Source: Candidatus Poribacteria bacterium
GTDB taxonomy: Bacteria > Poribacteria > WGA-4E > WGA-3G
DNA length: 6,595 nt
Assembly: GCA_028818995.1 (NCBI GenBank)
Contig: JAPPMR010000904.1
Location: 1 to 6,595, forward strand
Reading direction: 5' to 3'
Positions 1-5,246 of the stretch are shown piece after piece. Position 1 is the first letter of the stretch; every line of letters begins with the position of its first letter. A program made the position numbers and the translations under genes. Under the pieces are notes generated by a model. It ran no database searches. It was not told where the DNA came from and saw only the letters and a list, made by a program, of their open reading frames with translations.

Positions 1-1
1 C

Positions 2-283
2 CGGGTACTCTCAGCAACGGAGGCGGAAGCGTGGGGGTTGGTCAACCGGGTGGTCCCGAATGATGCTCTATTATCGGAAGCCGAGGTACTCGCTTTACAA
101 CTTGCCATGGGACCGACGCAGGCAATCGGAGCAACCAAGAGGCTGTTTCATAGTGCATGGACAGAATCACTGGAATCCCAGATGGAGCAGGAGACGCGAG
201 CAATCACGAATGCTGCGCGGTGTCCCGAAGTAGCGGAAGGTTTTGAGGCATTCTTTGAGAAACGCGAACCTGACTACAGCTGA
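2..283 (+). CDS. Enoyl-CoA hydratase/isomerase (crotonase family), C-terminal fragment
   Basis: This is the C-terminal 93 residues of a crotonase-fold protein. The reading frame is open to the left edge from base 2, so the gene begins outside the window. A TTG codon at base 38 could be mistaken for a start, but the codons before it (RVLSATEAEAWGLVNRVVP) match the family's usual 'A.EA...GLVN.VVP' segment, so the true start is upstream. Downstream are the typical 'GPTQAIGATKRLF' helix (around residues 41-53), an acidic 'LESQMEQE' stretch and the closing 'EGFEAFFEKREPDY' signature, ending at TGA. Crotonase-family enzymes hydrate or isomerise acyl-CoA thioesters in the cytoplasm, often in fatty-acid or amino-acid degradation. 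The catalytic glutamates and the oxyanion hole lie in the missing N-terminal part, so the exact reaction cannot be assigned. It converges on the neighbouring minus-strand gene and is probably functionally unrelated to it. Confidence 0.93.
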   Translation, partial: RVLSATEAEAWGLVNRVVPNDALLSEAEVLALQLAMGPTQAIGATKRLFHSAWTESLESQMEQETRAITNAARCPEVAEGFEAFFEKREPDYS

Positions 284-386
284 AACACGCGAGACGGCAA
301 AGACTACACAAACTGAATAAAGAAAAAAATATACGCCAAATAATGGTAGCAATACAGCAGCTCGCATCGCCCAGAATACGTCAATC
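284..386. other. Convergent intergenic gap, no clear terminator
   Basis: These 103 bases separate the stop of the enoyl-CoA hydratase gene from the stop of the convergent minus-strand gene. The only notable element is an A-rich run around 314-330 (a T-run on the minus strand). I could not find a GC-rich stem in front of that run on either strand, so a classical intrinsic terminator is not supported. Confidence 0.5.
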
Positions 387-806
387 CTATTCCGATGATA
401 ATCCCATTGCTATTAGGCACCCAGCCAAGAGGACATAGGGGAGACAACAACCCGCTGTGGCACTGTCAGTCCGAATTTCTTTAATTTTTTTACTATAGGC
501 AGCGGTGTAAAGGCGGATATATTCTGGCGATTTGCCGAGGAGCCTTGTGGGAGGCAAAGAAATACTTTCATCCACCATTGTCCTGAGTATGGGCAAAAAA
601 TAAGGACCACAATACGGTAAAGAAGGCGAAAAAAGACAACCTATCCCGAACCAACGGCCTGAATCGGCATACTTCCGGGCATCTCGTTCAGCATCGGCTA
701 CGGCCTCTGCCAGCAAATTCTGTTGGGCAAGGGTTACAAAGGGCATACTGAACGTCAATAACATTGTTAAAAGAACTAAGGCATAAAATGTTGAACTTAT
801 TTTCAT
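387..806 (-). CDS. Small secreted or membrane protein with LLGKSPEY motif, function unknown
   Basis: This is a 139-residue protein of a family I cannot name. Residues 1-27 form a Sec signal peptide: a short positive start (MK), a hydrophobic core at about 7-24 and a probable cleavage after TLA-27. The mature part begins with a charged stretch (EAVADAERDARKYADSGRW, 34-52), then a Cys/Gly/Pro-rich hydrophobic patch (FGIGCLF ... YCGPYFLPIL, 53-74). A conserved-looking 'LLGKSPEYIRLYTAAYSKK' motif follows (89-107), and a hydrophobic segment (about 116-136, with Cys 120, 121 and 130) ends the protein. One or two membrane passes are likely. The ATG at 806 is chosen because AGGAGG lies 8 bases upstream. 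An in-frame ATG at 860 would add 18 residues before the signal peptide and lacks such a site. It follows the two lipoprotein genes on the same strand after 108 bases, so co-expression is plausible. My impression that the LLGKSPEY motif recurs in Poribacteria and related phyla is memory only. Confidence 0.8.
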   Translation of the reverse strand: MKISSTFYALVLLTMLLTFSMPFVTLAQQNLLAEAVADAERDARKYADSGRWFGIGCLFSPSLPYCGPYFLPILRTMVDESISLPPTRLLGKSPEYIRLYTAAYSKKIKEIRTDSATAGCCLPYVLLAGCLIAMGLSSE

Positions 807-814
807 TTCATTGA

Positions 815-820
815 CCTCCT
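815..820 (-). promoter_or_regulatory. Ribosome binding site deciding the start of the small LLGKSPEY protein
   Basis: The minus strand reads AGGAGG followed by 8 bases and then the ATG at 804-806. This is a full anti-SD match at ideal spacing. It supports the 139-residue product over the 157-residue alternative starting at 860. Confidence 0.8.
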
Positions 821-862
821 CTTGAAGAACTTGATAAGCCAAATTGAGATATTCATACATTC

Positions 863-877
863 ATTTTGAATCAAAAT
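863..877. promoter_or_regulatory. 15-base perfect palindrome upstream of the small membrane-protein gene
   Basis: The sequence ATTTTGA-A-TCAAAAT has two perfect 7-base arms around one central base. It sits 57 bases upstream of the ATG at 806, in the gap between the two minus-strand genes. The size, symmetry and AT-rich character would fit an operator for a dimeric repressor, but no regulator is visible in the window. A short palindrome can arise by chance in AT-rich spacer DNA. No convincing -35/-10 pair could be placed around it. Confidence 0.3.
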
Positions 878-914
878 TGGTACAACCAAGATATACCAAG
901 TGGAAAAGGTATAC

Positions 915-1391
915 CTAAGGAGATAGATCTTTGGTTTGACGGAACGTTGAACGTTTTTTCTTGGGGCTCAAGGTTTGTATATTAATAGTTTCAGGCAGCC
1001 CATGAGGAAAGCGCGCATACGCACGAAATTCATCCAAAGGTTTCACAGGATATATCATTTGTCTATACTTATCCACGTAGGTATCTCCAGAGAGTTGAGC
1101 TGTCGTTAATTTCATATAAGTAATACTATCAATGGAAATATTAGTAAGCTCCTGCTCGGTTAAAATAAATATTTGACTTGGATCTATCGCAATTAACTCT
1201 CCATGTGCTTCCGATTTTGAATCTCCGGTATAATATTTAACGGTGACCCATCCACCATAACTTTCATGTTGAGCAGTAGAAACAGACGGGAGCCATCCCT
1301 TTGGTGCGGTTGTCGTTGGACCACAACCGACAACATAAAATAGTGCAAACAATAATATGGGCAAACTTTTGTATCTATTGAGGTTTCTCAT
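915..1391 (-). CDS. Small lipoprotein (158 aa) with APKGWLP / YGGWV motifs, function unknown
   Basis: This is a predicted lipoprotein. A basic N-terminus (RNLNRYK) is followed by a hydrophobic core and a lipobox V-V-G-C with Cys23 as the lipidated residue. Gly follows at +2, which by the enterobacterial rule would favour the outer membrane. The mature protein has 'APKGWLP' (29-35) and 'YGGWVTVKYYTG' (45-56). It then shows a strand-rich stretch 'GELIAIDPSQIFILT' (64-78) with 'ISIDSITYMKL' (85-95), looking like a small SH3- or Sm-like beta barrel (inference). 'ARFPHGLPE' (around 126-134) precedes a basic, unstructured tail (KKKRSTFRQTK). The start at 1391 has GGGGGAG five bases upstream. The gene begins inside the end of the upstream 537-residue lipoprotein gene (17-base overlap), so translation is probably coupled and the products may work together. 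I do not recognise a characterised family. Confidence 0.82.
   Translation of the reverse strand: MRNLNRYKSLPILLFALFYVVGCGPTTTAPKGWLPSVSTAQHESYGGWVTVKYYTGDSKSEAHGELIAIDPSQIFILTEQELTNISIDSITYMKLTTAQLSGDTYVDKYRQMIYPVKPLDEFRAYARFPHGLPETINIQTLSPKKKRSTFRQTKDLSP
1375..1391 (-). other. 17-base overlap of two lipoprotein genes (translational coupling)
   Basis: The 537-residue lipoprotein gene stops at TAG (1375-1377), while the 158-residue lipoprotein gene starts at ATG (1389-1391) in another frame on the same strand. The second gene's Shine-Dalgarno-like GGGGGAG (1397-1403) lies inside the first gene's coding sequence, encoding its final FWGS-region codons. Ribosomes finishing the first gene can thus hand over to the second, giving linked output of the two lipoproteins. 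Confidence 0.85.
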
Positions 1392-2988
1392 ATCGACTCC
1401 CCCAGAATTTCTCCTCCATATCGACTTCGACCTTCTTAAACTCGGGTGCTAAAACACGCAGCGCACGTTCAGGATTAAATAACATCATCCCAGCAAGCGC
1501 AGGATTTTCATCTGCAAGCCACTCCTCGCGAATCCATTCCAGATAGTAACCCCGGCTTTCAAGGAAAAGTTCATAACTCTCAAAATCCTTTGGCAGTTGA
1601 TAAACGAGAGTGTATACGTCGCCCGGCAATGTTGTTAAAGTCTTGGTTGGATCTGTCAACAATCGGTGTGCTTCATCAGCACTAACGCCATCCTGATTGA
1701 CTGCCACGGGGGAGAGTCGAACGGGGTTAAGTTGTTTACCTAATTTGACCAATTGAACCGCGTCAAGTCGCCAGTGTCCCGTTGTTAGACGCAGACGAAT
1801 GTTCACGCGTTCGCGCTTTATAGCGGGTAATTTTACAAGGTGGACATCAGTGGCTAATGGTCCGGTCTCCTTGACTTCCCCTATGGAAACCCACTTACCT
1901 GTATGGTCCTGCAAAAGTACTTCGATGCCACCAAGTGTTTGACCGATGCCGGTAACCGCTTTTTCAAGGTTTGGGTCACCCCTTTCAAGGGCCGCAATCC
2001 ATTGGCCGGCGTAACGTCCCATGTAAGCGAGCCCTTGATAAAACAGAAATGTGCTCATCAGGGACTGACGGGCGGCAATTACCAATCCAACATTACCAAC
2101 CGGCACATTCTTAAATTCAAGATCGAGTGTTTCGCGGGTGGCAAGATACTCGGAATCGGCTTCACTGAATCGCTCCTGACCATCAATGCTTTGAAGTAAG
2201 GTCAGACAATCTCCTTCCGGTGCAGAGGCTGCACTGGGTACAACAATTGTATCGGTTTCCCAAAAAGTGCTATCAGCAGTTTGGAAAACCCGGCCACCTG
2301 ACTGACGTTTTACTGCAAGTAGATCAACGTGCCGCACGACATGCGTTTCCAATGCTTCATTTTTCATTTGAATTTTAAAACGGCTCTCAATGGGTCGTGC
2401 GTGATACAAAGCATCGACATCTGACGCTTCAAGACTGGGGGCTACACTCGCGGAAAAACCCTCTGCTTGAAGAGCGAGTTGGTTCCCGTCCGAAACATAA
2501 AAGGTCGGACACGAACCAAAACATGCTTTTGGATGTGAAGCGCAATATATTGCAAGGGCTGATCCTAAAGCTGCTGTAGTAATAAGCACGGCTGACCTGA
2601 CTTGAACTTCTGGCGGAATATGCTGGGTGTTCGTTTCAAAAATCGCAACTGAATTAATAAGTATCGTAAGTTCACCCGTTTCCAGAATTTCTCGGTTGGC
2701 ATTGAGGACTTCTCCTTGGCCGGTCACGGTTTGGTTTTCTGAATCAACTTTCCATGATGATAAGATATAGACCCTTCCATCGGACATGTGTGCTTTTAAG
2801 AAGGGTGAGCTGCTATCAAGGGATTGAAACTGGGCAGGTGCAGTAAGTTTCCGTTTTAGCATATAGCCACAACCATGCAGAAATGTGAATGTAAGTAAAA
2901 TTGTCCAACATAGCAGATCTCTGCACGGACGTTTTGGCTTTGAAAAAACGTAGTTAAAGCATTTCCTAAAATTCATGGTGAGATTCAT
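1375..2988 (-). CDS. Large multidomain lipoprotein (537 aa), function unknown
   Basis: This is a predicted lipoprotein of no family I can name. After a long basic N-terminus, the hydrophobic core (about 25-38) ends in a lipobox L-H-G-C with Cys40, and Gly follows at +2. Visible blocks are: an N-terminal beta-rich module 'LKAHMSDGRVYILSSWKVD ... IFETN' (64-120); a hydrophobic stretch 'VLITTAALGSALAIY' (134-148); a cysteine-containing 'ACFGSCPTFYV' (155-165, Cys156 and Cys160); 'AEGFSASVAPSLEASDVDAL' (175-194); an aromatic helical stretch (about 307-340); a beta-rich domain with 'IRLRLTTGHWRLDAVQLVKL' (about 352-430); 'TLPGDVYTL' (453-461); and a C-terminal block 'ELFLESRGYYLEWIREEW' (473-490) ending 'EEKFWGSRY'. 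The densely aromatic, Gly/Pro-marked blocks suggest a constrained fold. No catalytic motif is apparent. The start at 2988 has AAGGAGG seven bases upstream; the next ATG (2976) would be too far from it. It is the first gene of the lipoprotein pair. Confidence 0.85.
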   Translation of the reverse strand: MNLTMNFRKCFNYVFSKPKRPCRDLLCWTILLTFTFLHGCGYMLKRKLTAPAQFQSLDSSSPFLKAHMSDGRVYILSSWKVDSENQTVTGQGEVLNANREILETGELTILINSVAIFETNTQHIPPEVQVRSAVLITTAALGSALAIYCASHPKACFGSCPTFYVSDGNQLALQAEGFSASVAPSLEASDVDALYHARPIESRFKIQMKNEALETHVVRHVDLLAVKRQSGGRVFQTADSTFWETDTIVVPSAASAPEGDCLTLLQSIDGQERFSEADSEYLATRETLDLEFKNVPVGNVGLVIAARQSLMSTFLFYQGLAYMGRYAGQWIAALERGDPNLEKAVTGIGQTLGGIEVLLQDHTGKWVSIGEVKETGPLATDVHLVKLPAIKRERVNIRLRLTTGHWRLDAVQLVKLGKQLNPVRLSPVAVNQDGVSADEAHRLLTDPTKTLTTLPGDVYTLVYQLPKDFESYELFLESRGYYLEWIREEWLADENPALAGMMLFNPERALRVLAPEFKKVEVDMEEKFWGSRYEKPQ

Positions 2989-2995
2989 TACGATG

Positions 2996-3002
2996 CCTCC
3001 TT
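2996..3002 (-). promoter_or_regulatory. Ribosome binding site of the 537-residue lipoprotein gene
   Basis: The minus strand has AAGGAGG with a 7-base spacer to the ATG at 2986-2988. It fixes the start at the first of two closely spaced in-frame ATGs. The second, at 2976, would be 19 bases from the site. Confidence 0.75.
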
Positions 3003-3011
3003 CAATATATG

Positions 3012-3048
3012 TGATCTGTGAGTTGATTCAAACCGTTCATTGATCTGT
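3012..3048. repeat. Direct 8-mer repeat in the spacer before the lipoprotein genes
   Basis: The 8-mer TGATCTGT occurs at 3012-3019 and again at 3041-3048, 29 bases apart (close to three helical turns). It lies in the 84-base spacer between the protease-LRR gene and the 537-residue lipoprotein gene. A weak hairpin (GTTCAT/ATGAAC, 3035-3040 with 3053-3058) encloses the second copy. The pair could be a binding site for a regulator of the lipoprotein cluster or a chance repeat; no clear promoter fits around it. Confidence 0.35.
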
Positions 3049-3072
3049 AGCGATGAACTCTACACCTGTTCT

Positions 3073-5163
3073 TTATTCCTCTTGTGTTTTCAAATCAGCC
3101 CACCTTGTCGTCAGTTTACCACTTGCGGACACCAACCCTCTCATGCGGACGGTGGCTAACTGCTTACGAACACCTGCATGTGAAATGTCCTCTATCCGGT
3201 AGTAGTAGGCGACATTCGGTTTCGCGGTGGTGTCTGTCCATGTATAGGCATGGCGTTCACTACTTGTGCCTGCGCCTTGGATCATTGTCGGATTGACGAC
3301 TTTGAATTCACCGTCTCTTGTTTGACTGCGGTAGAGGTAGAAGCCTGCTTTGTCTACCTCTGATTCGGTTGTCCATTTGAGGATAACGCCTGCATCGGTG
3401 TGTTCTGCCCGGAAATGGGATAGGTTAACGGGTAATGGTTCACGGTTGTTTTTGAGATAGATTTTGACATTCGGATTCTTTTCCAAGAGTTCAAGGAGCG
3501 GCTTTCTGTCTTTAATCGGGTTTCCCTGAAGGTGTAACTCTTGCAGGTTTACCAATCCTTTGAGGGGACTGACATCGGTAATTTGGTTAGTCCGCAGGAA
3601 CAAATAATTCAAATTAGTCAATCCCGCAAGCGGACTTATGTCGCTAACTTCAGCATCAGTAATCTGTAAGTGTCTTAATCTTGTAAATTTTGTGAGCGGA
3701 GAAATGTCACTAACCTTTACACCCATGAGTGTTAACGTTCGCAATTGCGTTAACTCCCAAACTGGACTGAAATCGCTGATCGCAGCAATAACTACGCCAT
3801 AATTACTACCGAGGAGTAAAGATTCTAAGTTTTTCAATGATGAGAGAAACGTGATGTCACTGTTTGGGTTATTCAGAAAATGTAATACTCTCAAGTTTGT
3901 TAAAGCTTTGAGGGGCGTTAGGTCGTTAATTAGATTCCTGTGCCCCGCAATATCAAGTCGCCTCAATTTCTTCAACTCTAAGAGAGGGGTTATGTCATTA
4001 ATTTGATTATCGCTCACGTTTAGAGAGTGCAGGTGGATTGCATGTTCAAGCCCTGTAAGATTTGTTATCTGACGGTTCCGGGCTAAAAGGAAGCTTAGTC
4101 TTAACATATCCAATTGCGTGATGCGATCCCGGGATGCCAAGCCAAGTGTTTCGCGGACTGCCGTTGCTAAATTCCGATCAGGTATTGAAATAACTTTAGC
4201 AGGCGGCAGTAAATTGGTAACATCAATTTCAAACCTATGCCTGGTAAAGTTCCCATGTTTATCTATAACTTGCAGGATTATGGCTTTATTGCTCTCTACT
4301 CGGTGGGATACAAATTCCACAGTGGTACTGTTTCCACTTATCTTCTGACAGGCGACTACCGGTGTGTCATTGTTGCTTGATATAAGCAACTGGGCTTGAT
4401 GAAGTCCATCCGGGTCGGTTACCTCGAATTTGAGGCGGAAATTATCTGGTGGTGAGTCGAGACTTGGTGTAAGCATCTGAACACTTGTGTCCTTATCGAA
4501 CGTTTCTTGGGTGGTGTTGAAGTACCGGTTTACATCCAACCATTCGGCTGCACAAAAAGATGTCGTCATCCCATCGTTAATACCAGAAGTCTGAATCAAG
4601 TTAACATCATCGAAATCTCGCCAATCATGCTGTAATCCAAAGGCGTGTCCAAGTTCATGGTGGGCAGCACCAAAATAGGAGGCGGGAATAAGTGCCCGTC
4701 CACTGAGACTACTTCCAGTTGCTATACCTACACTTCTATCAAAAAATTGACTACTACTGATATCAACTGCCAAAAAATAGATATTCCTTGACATATCAAA
4801 TTGTCCTGCAATTTCGTCCCATACTATATTGGTTCTGTATGCTGCAATCCGCCTGTAATACGCATCACCAAATTTTCCGTTGACATGATGCACTTTCGCA
4901 TTTCCGTTTTCATCAGTTTCATATCTAAATGTTTTTCTGTCGAATCCGTGTGCCTCCATCTGGTCGGCGTAAAACTTTTGCATATCTTTTACCAATGTAT
5001 CCAGCTTTGAGTCCATATTGGGATCAGGTTCTCGGTTATTTGGAATAAGGTAGATTACGCGCACGACATATTCGGGTGAGTCGTTTTGCGCAAAACTGTT
5101 CGGTACAAATGTGAGCGTTAGAAAAATGAATAGTGTGAGTGTGAAATACAATGTCGTTTTCAT
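3073..5163 (-). CDS. Secreted metzincin-type zinc protease with leucine-rich repeats and fibronectin-like C-terminus
   Basis: This is a 696-residue exported protein. Residues 1-25 form a signal peptide (MKTT, hydrophobic core, cleavage probably after SFA). The protease domain (about 30-216) carries HELGHAFGLQHD (169-180). That is the metzincin HExxHxxGxxH motif, with His169, His173 and His179 as zinc ligands, Glu170 as general base and an adamalysin-like Asp after the third His. Met199 in 'NDGMTTSF' is a candidate Met-turn. An Ig/cadherin-like region follows (about 228-316), then an LRR cap (VISIPDRNLATAVRETLGL, 324-342). About eight 22-residue internalin-type repeats (363-576) come next, and a fibronectin-III-like module (577-696) with 'GFYLYRS' and 'YYYRIED'. 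The likely role is hydrolysis of an extracellular protein recognised by the LRR face (inference); the substrate is unknown. The start at 5163 is chosen because AAGGAG lies 8 bases upstream and the signal peptide begins there. An ATG at 5214 would add 17 non-signal residues. Confidence 0.9.
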   Translation of the reverse strand: MKTTLYFTLTLFIFLTLTFVPNSFAQNDSPEYVVRVIYLIPNNREPDPNMDSKLDTLVKDMQKFYADQMEAHGFDRKTFRYETDENGNAKVHHVNGKFGDAYYRRIAAYRTNIVWDEIAGQFDMSRNIYFLAVDISSSQFFDRSVGIATGSSLSGRALIPASYFGAAHHELGHAFGLQHDWRDFDDVNLIQTSGINDGMTTSFCAAEWLDVNRYFNTTQETFDKDTSVQMLTPSLDSPPDNFRLKFEVTDPDGLHQAQLLISSNNDTPVVACQKISGNSTTVEFVSHRVESNKAIILQVIDKHGNFTRHRFEIDVTNLLPPAKVISIPDRNLATAVRETLGLASRDRITQLDMLRLSFLLARNRQITNLTGLEHAIHLHSLNVSDNQINDITPLLELKKLRRLDIAGHRNLINDLTPLKALTNLRVLHFLNNPNSDITFLSSLKNLESLLLGSNYGVVIAAISDFSPVWELTQLRTLTLMGVKVSDISPLTKFTRLRHLQITDAEVSDISPLAGLTNLNYLFLRTNQITDVSPLKGLVNLQELHLQGNPIKDRKPLLELLEKNPNVKIYLKNNREPLPVNLSHFRAEHTDAGVILKWTTESEVDKAGFYLYRSQTRDGEFKVVNPTMIQGAGTSSERHAYTWTDTTAKPNVAYYYRIEDISHAGVRKQLATVRMRGLVSASGKLTTRWADLKTQEE
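3436..4077 (-). repeat. Leucine-rich-repeat array (about eight 22-residue units)
   Basis: The units follow the internalin/LRR pattern N.I.DISPL..L..L..L.L, for example 'NQITDVSPLKGLVNLQELHL' and 'AEVSDISPLAGLTNLNYLFL'. At DNA level the units share segments near 3560-3580, 3630-3650 and 3695-3715. Units 4 and 5 (around residues 435-485) deviate: the consensus Asn is lost and 'SNYGVVIAAISDFSPVWEL' carries extra residues. This would put a break or bulge in the solenoid. A final cap-like unit ends in 'NPNVKIYLKNN'. Such arrays bind proteins or glycans. Confidence 0.85.
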
Positions 5164-5171
5164 GAGTTGTT

Positions 5172-5177
5172 CTCCTT
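5172..5177 (-). promoter_or_regulatory. Ribosome binding site deciding the protease-LRR start
   Basis: AAGGAG on the minus strand, with an 8-base spacer to the ATG at 5161-5163, selects the start directly in front of the signal peptide. Confidence 0.8.
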
Positions 5178-5190
5178 GTTTTGGATGGAG

Positions 5191-5224
5191 GGCTGGAAAG
5201 GTGTTGGCTTCCAACCTTTCAGCC
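5191..5224 (-). repeat. Intergenic hairpin between the dockerin and protease-LRR genes
   Basis: An imperfect inverted repeat pairs GGCTGAAAGGTTGG with CCAACACCTTTCCAGCC across a 3-base loop, with two single-base bulges. The predicted stem has about 14 base pairs. It sits in the 83-base gap between the dockerin-protein stop (5247) and the protease start (5163). No T-run follows it on the minus strand, so it is a poor match to an intrinsic terminator. A repetitive extragenic palindrome or an RNA stability element is more likely. The purine-biased GGAAGG/AAGG wording looks like a dispersed repeat, which I cannot test here. Confidence 0.5.
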
Positions 5225-5246
5225 TTCCGTGTTTCTCTGATAAATG

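Noticed and set aside
167..367. Minus-strand 66-codon open frame with a hydrophobic N-terminus
   Set aside because: More than half of it overlaps the well-supported enoyl-CoA hydratase on the opposite strand. It has no good ribosome binding site, and its C-terminal half is the antisense of crotonase codons.
413..610. Second minus-strand frame inside the small membrane-protein gene
   Set aside because: It is an alternative frame of a gene that has its own signal peptide and ideal ribosome binding site. It shows no independent start signal or motif.
807..860. 18-residue N-terminal extension of the small membrane protein (start at 860)
   Set aside because: The extension would place charged residues before a normal signal peptide and lacks a Shine-Dalgarno site. 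The ATG at 806 has AGGAGG at 8 bases.
1903..2199. Plus-strand 98-codon open frame
   Set aside because: It lies entirely antisense to the 537-aa lipoprotein gene, with no recognisable domain or ribosome binding site.
3003..3032. Possible promoter TTGAAT - 16 bases - TATATT on the minus strand before the 537-aa lipoprotein gene
   Set aside because: The -10-like box abuts the ribosome binding site, so the transcript would start at or inside the AAGGAGG. The -35 match is also weak.
3436..4077. CRISPR-like or tandem non-coding repeat
   Set aside because: The periodicity is 66 bases with diverged units in one open frame and matches leucine-rich repeats in the protein.
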